Shown: piece after piece, positions 7,811-15,490 of the stretch | Numbering within the stretch: position 1 is the stretch's first letter | Layout: the number at the start of each line of letters is the position of its first letter | IMG/VR virus record: IMGVR_UViG_3300005471_000012 | Coordinates: 27,149-91,148 of that record | From: a virus | Strand: one strand, 5' to 3' | Length of the DNA stretch: 64,000 bases | Translations under genes and position numbers: made by a program | The notes under the pieces: generated by a model | Told to the model about the DNA's origin: nothing | What the model saw: the letters and a program-made list of their open reading frames with translations, nothing else | Database searches by the model: none

Positions 7811-8069
7811 TCAGCCGGGAACCGTGCTCGTACCGGACGCAAGTCCACGGGTCACCATCCGGGCCGCCGTCAGAGCAGTGATCGAGCCGGTAGCCGATCT
7901 CGTAATAGTCCCTGTCGCTCCTGGGCGCCTGGACCGCGTACGTGACCGTGAGCAGCGAGCCGGGCAGGTCCGGGCGGATGAACCGGACGCTGAAGGACTC
8001 CCCGGCCTGGATGTCGCCGTCGGGCTGCACGCCCGTGCAGTCAGTGCGCCACTGGCCATCGGGCGCCAT
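7644..8069 (-). CDS. Hypothetical protein, probably fused out of frame to the HNH core
   Basis: ATG 8069 starts one base after the upstream stop. Residues 1-90 look like real coding: beta-prone SFSVRFIRPDLPGSLLTVTY, then a Cys-containing segment (RLDHCSDGG...WTCVRYEHG). After about 7800 the reading becomes Ala/Gly/Ser-rich while the HNH appears in the other frame. The natural protein probably ends near 7800 or continues as HNH by frameshift. Confidence 0.6.
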   Translation of the reverse strand: MAPDGQWRTDCTGVQPDGDIQAGESFSVRFIRPDLPGSLLTVTYAVQAPRSDRDYYEIGYRLDHCSDGGPDGDPWTCVRYEHGSRLSCRERNARATGGSLGLLRWPMLDVPGTSHANGSRQATCPRWIGVARESAASLLAL

Positions 8070-8070
8070 A

Positions 8071-8307
8071 TCAGATCACCTCCAGGAATCTGACCGCATC
8101 CATGCCGTACTGGTCCAGCAGGTCCATAACCTGCGCCGCCTTAAGCCCTCTGCGCTGCGCACCTTCCCAGACCGGCTTGGGCGGAAATCCCCAGTCCGCA
8201 GCCAGTAGCTCAATGGTTACCGCCATAACCGCAGCATTCGCGGTGGCACCATTACGTCCGGCCCGAAGGGCTCTTTCGTAGGTCACGATCCGGCCGTAAA
8301 CGCCCAT
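8071..8307 (-). CDS. Small hypothetical protein
   Basis: 78 residues, ATG 8307 (MGVYGRIVTYERALRAG), with GGGAGG upstream. Helical C-terminus ending QVMDLLDQYGMDAVRFLEV. The start overlaps the stop of the upstream gene (ATGTGATG), so the pair is coupled. No family recognised. Confidence 0.75.
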   Translation of the reverse strand: MGVYGRIVTYERALRAGRNGATANAAVMAVTIELLAADWGFPPKPVWEGAQRRGLKAAQVMDLLDQYGMDAVRFLEVI

Positions 8308-8687
8308 CACATTGCCTCCCTTAGTCCGGCTTCCTCCAGCAGTTGCTCGGTGCGTTCCCAGCGCTCCTGAGCGGCCCCCTCGTCGTCGCCGTAGTACTGG
8401 CACTGGTGCTCAAGGCAGAACAGGTCCGGGTCGTCACCCCCGGTATCGGTGATCTCCCGCCCGCAGTAGATGGCGCTGCCGTCCCAGCCATTGGGCCGGA
8501 TCTGCCACGGGCAGCGGCCCTGCTTGCGCAGGCGCCGCTCAACCTTGCTCGGGCGCCCGTTGTCGATTACCTCGCAGGCAGCGTTGTCGGCCCTGACCAC
8601 GCGCTCGCAGACGGCATGGGCCCAGCCATCGTGGTCACCGGAAAGGGGGTGACCGCAGTACATGCAGTCGTTCTCCGCGGCGGCCAT
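8307..8687 (-). CDS. Zinc-ribbon hypothetical protein
   Basis: 126 residues from ATG 8687 after GAGAGG. CMYCGHPLSGDHDGWAHAVC is a Cys-Cys-His-Cys knuckle, and a second Cys/His group lies in IYCGREITD...LFCLEHQCQYYG. The charged helical tail ends ERTEQLLEEAGLREAM, very like the tail of the neighbouring gene (AAVAALREAM). Confidence 0.8.
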   Translation of the reverse strand: MAAAENDCMYCGHPLSGDHDGWAHAVCERVVRADNAACEVIDNGRPSKVERRLRKQGRCPWQIRPNGWDGSAIYCGREITDTGGDDPDLFCLEHQCQYYGDDEGAAQERWERTEQLLEEAGLREAM

Positions 8688-9019
8688 CACATCGCCTCTC
8701 GTAGTGCGGCTACCGCCGCGTCCTTGTCGTCTGGCCTCACCAGCACCTCGCGGGGACCGGCCCCGTTGTCGTAGACGATCTTGCTCAGCCATTGCGTTGT
8801 GGCCAGGTGCCGGTCGCCGTGCTCGGTGAACTCGACGAAGTGGCGGCCGATGCGGGCGAGGACCGTGCCGTAAAGGCTGAACATCACGTGCTCGTCATCC
8901 CGCCACACGTGCACCGTGGTGCCGATGTCGAGCGTGTCGTGACCCTCAATCCAGGCGGTCAGTCCTTCGTGCGTTAGCTCCGGCGTGTTCTCCGGCATCT
9001 TGAAAATGTACGGTGGCAT
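8687..9019 (-). CDS. Hypothetical protein, 110 residues
   Basis: ATG 9019 with GGAGGG eight bases upstream. Residues 15-60 (LTAWIEGHDTLDIGTTVHVW) and the following strands suggest a small beta barrel, then a C-terminal helix. DAWIEGHDD occurs similarly in the gene at 57627-58286, hinting at a shared module. Stop overlaps the next start. Confidence 0.8.
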   Translation of the reverse strand: MPPYIFKMPENTPELTHEGLTAWIEGHDTLDIGTTVHVWRDDEHVMFSLYGTVLARIGRHFVEFTEHGDRHLATTQWLSKIVYDNGAGPREVLVRPDDKDAAVAALREAM

Positions 9020-9059
9020 CTGATTCCCTCCTGGCTGGTAGTGCGTTAAAGGGGCCGGG

Positions 9060-9302
9060 CTAGCCGCCCGTGATGAGTTCCGCGGCCTGGCCGAAGACCC
9101 TGAGTGCCTCGGCGTGACTGGTCCACGGGGTAAGCGCCCACTTGGCGCTGGCTTCGCGCTGACTGTCCCAGGCGACGACCTGGAACTCGCGCTCGCCTGT
9201 CGCGCTGCGCGGCTTCTCCTGGTCCTCAATGCGGATGTAGGCCACGTGGCGCGGGTTCAGTACCACACGGCCGTTGTCTGCGCTGAGCATGTTCCTGGCC
9301 AT
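9060..9302 (-). CDS. Hypothetical protein, 80 residues
   Basis: ATG at 9302 overlaps the previous stop (TGATG), GGAGGG upstream. A beta-rich first half (VVLNPRHVAYIRIEDQEK, FQVVAWDS) and a C-terminal helix (HAEALRVFGQAAELI). Pattern of small phage proteins of unknown role. Confidence 0.78.
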   Translation of the reverse strand: MARNMLSADNGRVVLNPRHVAYIRIEDQEKPRSATGEREFQVVAWDSQREASAKWALTPWTSHAEALRVFGQAAELITGG

Positions 9303-9544
9303 CAGCCCTCCTGGCTGCCGTCGGCGAAGGTGCGGGCCGCCTCTGCGAGGTGGGGAGCGCAGGCGTACTCGTCAAAGCCGCGCTCGCCCTGATGGCCGTG
9401 CGTGGCCGGGGAATCGCAGGTGGAGTTCCAGCCTGCCCCCGTGCGATCGGCGCGCCCGCAGAGCGGGAGGACCGGCGGGGCCAGGCCGGGGATCACGTAC
9501 CCGGCGGGCAGCGGCTGCCAGCCTTCCGGCATCTCGGTGGTCAT
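9302..9544 (-). CDS. Hypothetical protein with Cys/His pairs
   Basis: 80 residues; GAAGG about ten bases upstream. LPLCGRADRT...STCDSPATHGH...EYACAPH could hold one zinc. Proline-rich N-terminus (PEGWQPLPAGYVIPGLAPP). No family recognised. Confidence 0.75.
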   Translation of the reverse strand: MTTEMPEGWQPLPAGYVIPGLAPPVLPLCGRADRTGAGWNSTCDSPATHGHQGERGFDEYACAPHLAEAARTFADGSQEG

Positions 9545-9567
9545 GGGGGATCAGCCTTCCTGGCCGT

Positions 9568-10149
9568 TCAGGCCCGGGGTGCTTTCGCGGCGATCTCGAT
9601 GATGCGCAGCGCCACGTCGGGGGGCAGCCAGCGCAGTTCGAGGTTGACCGAGTCGGCCCTGTAGCCGATCCGCGCGTTCTTGCCCTGGCCAAAGTCCGCA
9701 TAGCTGGCGGACTGGTCATGGGTCGCCGTTGCGCCTGGCGCGATGCGCAGGATCTTCGCGGCGAAGGCGTCGCGCCGGCGGCGCATCTCCTCTTCCTCGC
9801 CCAGCTCGGCGTGGTACCCGGCAAGGATCTTCCGGTACTCGGGGAGCACCCGGCGTTCGATCTCGCGCGCGATCGCGTCGGGGCCGCGGGAGGCGGCGAC
9901 GGTGATCTCGACCCGCTTAAGCCGGGTTCCTGCGTGCCGGCCGGGAATGTACGGGTAGGTGCCGTGGATGGCGAGCCGCCCGGCTTTGCGGCCGGGCTCG
10001 ATGCAGATCCGCATGCCCTCGGGGCCGTCGGCCATGATGTTGTGCCGGTACTCTTTCGCCCACTCGTGGTCGACAGTCCACGTGCCCAGTGCGACCACGA
10101 TCTCGGTGCCGATAAAGTCCAGTTCGGCGCCTGTCACCCTGTCCCGCAT
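9568..10149 (-). CDS. Hypothetical protein, first gene of its unit
   Basis: 193 residues, ATG 10149, GGGAG upstream. Starts MRDRVTGAELDFIGTEIVVA, has a central basic strand region and a long helix (REIERRVLPEYRKILAGYHA) followed by a coiled stretch. It lies directly downstream of promoter 10194-10222, so it should be among the most strongly expressed of this arm. Function unknown. Confidence 0.82.
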   Translation of the reverse strand: MRDRVTGAELDFIGTEIVVALGTWTVDHEWAKEYRHNIMADGPEGMRICIEPGRKAGRLAIHGTYPYIPGRHAGTRLKRVEITVAASRGPDAIAREIERRVLPEYRKILAGYHAELGEEEEMRRRRDAFAAKILRIAPGATATHDQSASYADFGQGKNARIGYRADSVNLELRWLPPDVALRIIEIAAKAPRA

Positions 10150-10193
10150 GCTGCGTGCTCCCTTGGCTAGGTTAGGCTGTGCCCGATACTTCG

Positions 10194-10222
10194 ATGATAC
10201 GTCATCATCCGAATCTTGTCTA
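10194..10222 (-). promoter_or_regulatory. Repeated sigma70-like promoter, copy 2
   Basis: Minus strand TAGACA, 17-bp spacer AGATTCGGATGATGACG, TATCAT. The stop codon of the upstream gene (TAG, 10220-10222) forms the first three bases of the -35 box. Drives genes 10149 down to 5097. Confidence 0.85.
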
Positions 10223-10618
10223 GCCCAGCCTGGCGTAGACGTATTCGGCGATGACATCGAGCGCCGCCTCGTCCAGGGAATCCCGGCCCGGCCCGCGGAC
10301 GGGCTCCCCGCCGCACGCGAGCGCCTCGCCCTGCCAGCGGTCCCCGATCGGCACGACGTCGCCGATACGCGACGACTGGCCGTCCGGGACCACGCCATGC
10401 ACCGTCACGGGAATGCTGCCCCGGCCGGGCACGAAACGGCGGTCCGCGTAGGCGGGCAGGGCATAGCCGGGCGGGTCAGCTGCTACGGCCTCGCGGATGG
10501 CCGCCTTGCGGGCCTTCTGCGCATCAACCATGCGGCTGATCGCGTCCTGTTCTTCGGCGGTGTAGGGCCGGTCTTTGAATAGCAGGCCCATGAGCTGTTC
10601 CGTGCTGTTGATTTCCAT
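10220..10618 (-). CDS. Hypothetical protein, 132 residues
   Basis: ATG 10618 with AGGAGG nine bases upstream was preferred over an upstream start lacking a site. Helical N-half (TAEEQDAISRMVDAQKARKA), then proline- and glycine-rich strands and a helical C-terminus. Last gene of the unit that begins at promoter 12013-12041. Confidence 0.8.
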   Translation of the reverse strand: MEINSTEQLMGLLFKDRPYTAEEQDAISRMVDAQKARKAAIREAVAADPPGYALPAYADRRFVPGRGSIPVTVHGVVPDGQSSRIGDVVPIGDRWQGEALACGGEPVRGPGRDSLDEAALDVIAEYVYARLG

Positions 10619-10632
10619 GAGACGAGTTCCTC

Positions 10633-10860
10633 CTAGCTGCCCGGCCGGCTGGCCGTGGTCGGCGTGTCGCAGTAGCACGGTGCTAGCCGGCGCTTGCCTG
10701 GCTTGCCGTCCGAGCGGTGGTAGTGCGCTTCCGCCGGGTCCGGCTCATCGTCGTTGACCAGCTGGCCGCTCGTGTAGCCTTGCGCGGCCAGCTCGGCGAC
10801 CCGAGCCCAGTCAGCTTCGGTCGGCTCGCCGAAGTAGGTGATCTCAAACCCTGTGGCCAT
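10633..10860 (-). CDS. Hypothetical protein, 75 residues
   Basis: Starts MATGFEITYFGEPTEADWAR. Contains an acidic middle (VNDDEPDPAEAHYHR) and ends with a Cys pair (APCYCDTPTT). The start lies 17 bases inside the upstream gene, normal for this operon. No family recognised. Confidence 0.75.
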   Translation of the reverse strand: MATGFEITYFGEPTEADWARVAELAAQGYTSGQLVNDDEPDPAEAHYHRSDGKPGKRRLAPCYCDTPTTASRPGS

Positions 10861-11083
10861 CGTCTTGCGCTCCCTTCGTGTCGTCTTCGCGGGCCAGGGC
10901 TAGCGCGGGCCCCGGGGTTGCCGCCGCCCGCTTTCGCTTCAGCACGTACCGCTTCCTGTGCCCCATCTTCTTCGTCAGCCGCTTCCGCTGCGGACCCGTC
11001 AGCCCGCCTTCCGAGCCGAGGGAATGGGTACGCACGCCGCCGGGCTGCGACAGGTAGTTGCGCCTGCGCTCGGCGTGGTTCAA
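10844..11083 (-). CDS. Small basic protein
   Basis: 79 residues from TTG 11083, chosen because GGAAGG lies ten bases upstream and the product then begins MNHAERRRNYLSQPGG, a typical short phage start. Very basic middle (PQRKRLTKKMGHRKRYVLKR) suggests nucleic-acid binding. Confidence 0.65.
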   Translation of the reverse strand: MNHAERRRNYLSQPGGVRTHSLGSEGGLTGPQRKRLTKKMGHRKRYVLKRKRAAATPGPALALAREDDTKGAQDDGHRV

Positions 11084-11271
11084 TCTGTTGCCGCCTTCCG
11101 CGCGCTGCTCGATGCGGATTCGCTGGCCAGCAGGGCTAGCGCTTTCCGCTCCCACTCGCCGCATGCGGCCGTGCCAGGCCTGAGCGACCGGGCGTAACGC
11201 GCCACCCCGGCCGCGGCCTCCTGGCGGCTAACCTCTATGACTTCGCCGCTGTCGGCGTCGTAGACCAGCAT
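11080..11271 (-). CDS. Small hypothetical protein
   Basis: 63 residues, ATG 11271 after GGAGGAG. Begins with strand MLVYDADSGEVIEVSRQEA and continues as a helix (ERKALALLASESASSSARKA). Overlaps both neighbours by a few bases. Confidence 0.72.
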   Translation of the reverse strand: MLVYDADSGEVIEVSRQEAAAGVARYARSLRPGTAACGEWERKALALLASESASSSARKAATD

Positions 11272-11417
11272 CACAGGACGTCTCCTCCGGCCCCGGGCAT
11301 GTGCTTGACGCACGCGATCACCCGGGCCCAGCTCAGGACGTTCGCCGTCCACATGCCGTACTGACTCACGCACCCGCACCGGAGGCGGCGCGTGGTGCCG
11401 ATCAGCAGGCGGGCCAT
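11271..11417 (-). CDS. 48-residue hypothetical protein
   Basis: ATG 11417 overlaps the previous stop, and its own stop overlaps the next start (TGATG). Begins MARLLIGTTRRLRCGCVSQYG; CGC...C..H could chelate a metal. Support is mainly the tight coupling on both sides. Confidence 0.65.
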   Translation of the reverse strand: MARLLIGTTRRLRCGCVSQYGMWTANVLSWARVIACVKHMPGAGGDVL

Positions 11418-11983
11418 CACGCGCCGTCCTTGCTCTGCCCGGACGTCAGGCCGCACGGGCAGTGCGGCTCTACGTGCTGCCAGGGCTTGTCGCTCCGGGT
11501 CCGCTTCACCTTGCCGTTGTCCCAGAGGATGTCTTCGTCGCTGATCCCGGCACGCCAGGCGGCAAAGGACTCATCGTCGTGCACGTGGTGCTGCCCGGTC
11601 ATCCCGGCCAGGATGTTGGTGACGTGGATCAGCCCGTCGCCGTTGCGGGTACAGCAGAACGTCATCCGCGGGGCGAACGGGTCGTAGCGCGGCGTGATGT
11701 CTTTCGCCTGCCATGACTGCATGACCTGCCGTGAGGCTTCCCAGCGCGGATCGAGTTGCAGCCGCCCCGGGTTGCCGTGCTCGTCACCGCGGCCATACGG
11801 CCGGGTGAAGTCGCATCCGGTGGCCAGGAGCTCGGCGCGGAACTGCCGCGCTTCCTTCTGGTATTTCAGCGTCACCCCGGCGCTCAGGCCGGAGCCGTCG
11901 TGCACGACGCGCCACCCGGGCGCGGTACCGGGCGAGCGCCGGACGCTCAGCCCCCGGTCGGTGTCCTCTGGCATTCTGCTCAT
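11417..11983 (-). CDS. Hypothetical protein, 188 residues
   Basis: ATG 11983 with GGAAGG upstream, the first gene after promoter 12013-12041. Contains WRVVHDGSGLSAGVTLKYQ, a central TFCCTRNGDGLIHVTN segment and a C-terminal HCPCGLTSG. Mixed alpha/beta composition; no family recognised. Confidence 0.82.
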   Translation of the reverse strand: MSRMPEDTDRGLSVRRSPGTAPGWRVVHDGSGLSAGVTLKYQKEARQFRAELLATGCDFTRPYGRGDEHGNPGRLQLDPRWEASRQVMQSWQAKDITPRYDPFAPRMTFCCTRNGDGLIHVTNILAGMTGQHHVHDDESFAAWRAGISDEDILWDNGKVKRTRSDKPWQHVEPHCPCGLTSGQSKDGA

Positions 11984-12012
11984 CTGCCTTCCGTGGTCCA
12001 GGTCGCATCTTG

Positions 12013-12041
12013 ACGATACGCCATCATGCGAATTGTGTCTA
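12013..12041 (-). promoter_or_regulatory. Repeated sigma70-like promoter, copy 3
   Basis: Minus strand TAGACA, spacer CAATTCGCATGATGGCG (17), TATCGT. Lies between the ATPase gene ending at 12080 and the gene starting at 11983. The best match to the family consensus. Confidence 0.85.
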
Positions 12042-12079
12042 CTGCGATCCGCGTTCCGTGTAGGTCGTGCAGGTTGTGT

Positions 12080-13324
12080 TTACGCAGGTAGCGCGAGCGG
12101 GCCGCGCGGCGAGGTTGTGTAGCTTGTGCGGGCCGGGATCTCCTCGACCTCGTCCGGGTCGGACATGTCCACGTCTGCGAGATCGGTGACAGTCCCCGCG
12201 GGGGCGCGGCGTTCCCATTCGGCCCGCAGCAGGGCGACGACGTATCCGCGTCCGCGTCGCTGGCCGACGATCCCGGTCCGCTGGCCGTGCTCCGGGGCGA
12301 CCTCGGCCATCATCATGGACAGGGCCCGGTCGGGCAGTGCTTCATACATCGGCTCGCCGAACCGGCGCATTTCGTCACGCAAGTCGGCGCCGAGCGCGAA
12401 CCCGTCGCTGACCAGCCCGGCCGGGATCATGATGTCGCTCGCCCGGCACATGTCCCTGAGAACGGTCTGCCGCGGGGTGAGCACAGGCTCGCTCGCCGCG
12501 TCCAGGGCGAGGTCCAGGAACGCGGCGAGGATGCGCCTCGGCCACATGCCGCCGGCGGCGCCGGCGATCGCGAACAGCGGCTCCCAGATTTCCCGCTTGC
12601 GGCCTTTCAGCTTCGGGTGCAGTCCGCGAGCGCGGAACGCCCGGATCAGCCCGGCGTTCTCTTTTGCCCATTGCCCGAGTGACGCCCGGTACTTGAGTGC
12701 CTGCGGGTCGTGCTCGCGGACAAGGTAATCCTCGGCCGGCTCGCCGGGGGCCATGGTGATCACGACACTCCGGGACCGGACGTCGTTGGGCACCGCGGCG
12801 CCGCGGCCGGCCATCGCCGCGGCGGCGAACACGTTGACGTCCTCCGCGACCAGGCTGGACGCGAAACTATCGGTCGCGCCGTACTTGTAGCCTTCGCGCA
12901 GCAGCGTGCCGAGCGGGTGAGTGGTGCCGGATCTGCCGGACCGGCCGAACACGTCGGACACCTCGTCCACGATGAACGTGGGGCGCTCGGGCTCGTCCAG
13001 TTTCGCGCGGACCGCATACCGGGTGCCCTTCCCGCCGGCCCAGGAGTTGCGTGACAGGTCACGCACCCTGGCCAGGGTCTCGGACTTGCCGGCTTCGGGG
13101 TCCTGGGACGTGATCAGCAGCCGCGGCGTCACCACGAAGCACGCCTCTAGCACGTGCGTGTGAGCGCACCATGCGGCGATCGCGTCGAGCTGCGCGGGAC
13201 TGGCGTCGATGAACCTGGCCAGGAATTCGCGGGTGTCGTCCAGGACTGAGGGGCCCGGCGCTACCGGGCCGGGCATGCTGGCGGGCGGGGCTGCCGCCGG
13301 CTCCCATGCGTGCCGTGTGTCCAC
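12080..13324 (-). CDS. DUF3631-like ATPase, probable replication helicase
   Basis: 414 residues, GTG 13324 with GGGAGG upstream. Walker A is SQDPEAGKSETL (residues about 72-83) and Walker B is PTFIVDEVSD (about 113-122); further conserved features are GTHPLGTLLREGYK and NVFAAAAMAGRG with a following arginine-rich segment. This is the layout of the DUF3631 group, often fused to or placed beside primase domains in actinobacteria and their phages. It is the only clear replication-type enzyme in the window. Last gene of the unit beginning at 16824-16852. A 114-base gap with a GGCCGC/GCGGCC hairpin precedes it. Confidence 0.85.
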   Translation of the reverse strand: MDTRHAWEPAAAPPASMPGPVAPGPSVLDDTREFLARFIDASPAQLDAIAAWCAHTHVLEACFVVTPRLLITSQDPEAGKSETLARVRDLSRNSWAGGKGTRYAVRAKLDEPERPTFIVDEVSDVFGRSGRSGTTHPLGTLLREGYKYGATDSFASSLVAEDVNVFAAAAMAGRGAAVPNDVRSRSVVITMAPGEPAEDYLVREHDPQALKYRASLGQWAKENAGLIRAFRARGLHPKLKGRKREIWEPLFAIAGAAGGMWPRRILAAFLDLALDAASEPVLTPRQTVLRDMCRASDIMIPAGLVSDGFALGADLRDEMRRFGEPMYEALPDRALSMMMAEVAPEHGQRTGIVGQRRGRGYVVALLRAEWERRAPAGTVTDLADVDMSDPDEVEEIPARTSYTTSPRGPLALPA

Positions 13325-13438
13325 TGTTACTGCCTCCCTAGGGGTTGCTGAGGCAGGGCCGTCGCCCTGTCGCGCGCGCCCGGGGCTCGCACCCGGGATG
13401 CCGCTAAGTTCACGCTGGCCGCCCTGCGGCCCGTTCAG

Positions 13439-13750
13439 TCAGCCGTCGTCGCTGCGGAGTGCAGCCGCCCTGGCTCCGGCGGCGTCCTTCGGGGTGCGAA
13501 GGCGCACGGTCAGCCGGTAGGAGTACGGCGCGCTTTCCAGTTCGCGCCTGAGCGCTGCGTACTCACCCGGCACCGCGGGCCGCGTCCGGGACATTACGCC
13601 TGCTAGGTCCGCGGCGCCGTGCTGGCCGAAGTGGATGAATGACTCGCACATCGCCGGGTCGGGTGACGCGGGGAGGTATGGGAACAGGGCGATGACGTCG
13701 CCATCGGCAAACTTGCGGAAGATCACGACGGTGGCGCCCGGCTCGCTCAC
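13439..13750 (-). CDS. Conserved-type phage hypothetical protein
   Basis: 103 residues from GTG 13750, overlapping the upstream stop (GTGA). The pattern VVIFRKFADGDVIALFP followed by CESFIHFGQHGAADL is one I recognise from other phages and mobile elements as a conserved protein without known function. Ends in a basic helix. Confidence 0.85.
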   Translation of the reverse strand: MSEPGATVVIFRKFADGDVIALFPYLPASPDPAMCESFIHFGQHGAADLAGVMSRTRPAVPGEYAALRRELESAPYSYRLTVRLRTPKDAAGARAAALRSDDG

Positions 13751-14037
13751 GACCGCACCGGCCCGTCAATGTCGTAGCCGAGCGCGGGGAACCACTCCGT
13801 CAGGATGTCCACCACGTCACCGCCCGGCCACCCGCCGTCGTTGCGCGCCTCCATGCTGCGAATGCGCGCCAGGAGATCGGTGACCTCGGGCGCCCGCTCC
13901 TGCACGGGCGCCCTGGCGGCCTCCTCGGCGAGCATGACCGCGATCTCCCGCACGCTCATGTCGTCACGGGACAGCGCCTCACCGAGCAGCCCCTTGAAGC
14001 GGTCAGCCAGGTTCTTCGGCCCTTTTTGTCGTGGCAT
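13747..14037 (-). CDS. Small helical hypothetical protein
   Basis: 96 residues, ATG 14037 after GAAGGGA. MPRQKGPKNLADRFKGLLGE is basic; the middle is helical (MSVREIAVMLAEEAARAP) and may form a helix-turn-helix. Coupled to the following gene. Confidence 0.78.
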   Translation of the reverse strand: MPRQKGPKNLADRFKGLLGEALSRDDMSVREIAVMLAEEAARAPVQERAPEVTDLLARIRSMEARNDGGWPGGDVVDILTEWFPALGYDIDGPVRS

Positions 14038-14085
14038 CGTCCTGATTCCCTTCTCTCGCTTGCCGTCAGCCCGAGCGTGGCGCGC

Positions 14086-14475
14086 TCAGCCGCGGGCCCA
14101 GTAGGTAACCCCGCCGAAATCGACGCTCGCGTAGTCCTGCTTGAGCGCATCGGCGTACGCCTGCCAGTCGACATAGGCGGACACGGAGCCTTCGTCCCGG
14201 CAGTCCCCGGTGTCGTCGGCCAGGTCCCGGGCGTAGTCCCCGAAATGCGAGTCGCGGATCAGGGTGACGCTGCCCGGCCAGGACAGCAGGCCGCTGCCTG
14301 CCAGGCCCCGGGCGTCGTCGCGCAACTCGCGCAGCGCGGCTAGTTCTTCCGCGTCCCAGTCCTCAAGGTCGTTGCCATGCCGCCGGAGTCCTTTCTGCGT
14401 GGTCTCCAGGTCGGCGATCCGTGCGTCAACGTCGGTGGCGTTAATGAAGTCCTCGCCGTTGTCGATCGCATCCAC
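14086..14475 (-). CDS. ArdA-like antirestriction protein (tentative)
   Basis: 129 residues from GTG 14475, seven bases after GGGAG. Acidic throughout. The second half reads TLIRDSHFGDYARDLADDTG, then VDWQAYADALKQDYASVDF and GVTYWARG, the signature of a family of short acidic phage and plasmid proteins I associate with ArdA-type DNA mimics. The N-half is a helical coil (DARIADLETTQKGLRRHG). The antirestriction role is inference from likeness and acidity. Confidence 0.75.
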   Translation of the reverse strand: MDAIDNGEDFINATDVDARIADLETTQKGLRRHGNDLEDWDAEELAALRELRDDARGLAGSGLLSWPGSVTLIRDSHFGDYARDLADDTGDCRDEGSVSAYVDWQAYADALKQDYASVDFGGVTYWARG

Positions 14476-14561
14476 GTCCTTGCTCCCTTCCTTCGGTGGT
14501 CCTAGCGTGCATCCCAGCCCTGACGTGACCTGCTGACAGCGCCTCGCCGGCTGGGGGCGCG

Positions 14562-15008
14562 CTAGCGCCTTGACGCGATATGCCCGTCCAGGTCGGCGAG
14601 CAGCTGATTGCCGGCGCTGACCGCCTCGCGGAGCACGGCGAGAGCGGCGTCCGCGCCCCGCCCGGGCTCCTGGCCGCCGAGGTGCCGGATCTTGGAGTAG
14701 TAGGTGAACAGCTTGAGGCTCCCCGGCCCGTCCAGGTAAACCAGCCACGTGTAGCCGATCTCGCCTTCGCTGTCGTCGTCGTAGTCGAAAGCGATCTCGC
14801 CCGGCCCGGTGATCAGCCCGCTCGCCTTGGCCCCGGCGACGATGTCGTACGTCGTCGCCCCGCCGTCGTCCTCGTGCGGGTCATAGCTCGCGCTCAGTTC
14901 CAGCTCGGGTGCCTGGCTGGTCTCACCCGCGGACCGCGGCTCGAACTGCGCTACGGCACGGGCAAGCCATGCGGCGGCGCGCTTCTCGTCTAGCGTGAAT
15001 TCCTGCAT
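14562..15008 (-). CDS. Acidic hypothetical protein
   Basis: 148 residues starting MQEFTLDEKRAAAWLARAVA. Strongly acidic centre (FDYDDDSEGEIGY) and beta strands, then a helical C-terminus. Acidic composition resembles its neighbour at 14086. No family recognised. Confidence 0.8.
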   Translation of the reverse strand: MQEFTLDEKRAAAWLARAVAQFEPRSAGETSQAPELELSASYDPHEDDGGATTYDIVAGAKASGLITGPGEIAFDYDDDSEGEIGYTWLVYLDGPGSLKLFTYYSKIRHLGGQEPGRGADAALAVLREAVSAGNQLLADLDGHIASRR

Positions 15009-15022
15009 TGCGGTGATCCTCC

Positions 15023-15487
15023 CTAGCGCTTGCGCTCAGCGCGCTTGATTGCCTGCCCGGCCGCCTTGAGGTCCGCGGCGAGCGCGGGCAGTTTCGCCGC
15101 CATGTCCGCCCGCGCTTCGGCGATCATCTCTGGCACCGGGTAGCCGGGGTCATCGTCAGGCATCCCGGCGATCATGTAATCCAGGTCGATCATGCGGATG
15201 CCGGTAACGTTGTCGTCCTCATCGGTCAGGGTGACCCGGCCGTGCTCCACCCCGCCGAGCACCTGACGGAAGCGGTCAAGGTCCAGCCCGGCCAGCCGCG
15301 GCGTCACGACAACGATCACGTACTCCCAGTCGCCGGCCCTGAACGCGGCCACCTGGGCCGGGGTGTAGCCGTCGCCTTCGGGCTCGCCCATCGCGTTCAG
15401 CGACTCGTCGGGCTCAAGCTGGACATGCCAGGTCAGTCCGGGCACGTCCTTGTCAGGTATGACCTTGCTCTTGATCACGTACGTCAC
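15023..15487 (-). CDS. Hypothetical protein, 154 residues
   Basis: GTG 15487 with GGAAGG upstream. Residues 1-95 are strand-rich (WHVQLEPDESLNAMG, WEYVIVVVTPRLAGLDLDR); the C-terminus is a long basic helix (LPALAADLKAAGQAIKRAERK). The stop overlaps no gene; the upstream gene ends four bases before the start. Confidence 0.8.
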   Translation of the reverse strand: MTYVIKSKVIPDKDVPGLTWHVQLEPDESLNAMGEPEGDGYTPAQVAAFRAGDWEYVIVVVTPRLAGLDLDRFRQVLGGVEHGRVTLTDEDDNVTGIRMIDLDYMIAGMPDDDPGYPVPEMIAEARADMAAKLPALAADLKAAGQAIKRAERKR

Positions 15488-15490
15488 GGG

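Noticed and set aside
13370-13440. tRNA-like T-arm (CCGGG-TGCGAGC-CCCGG) on the minus strand
   Set aside because: Position 55 is G and no acceptor or anticodon stem can be built around it.
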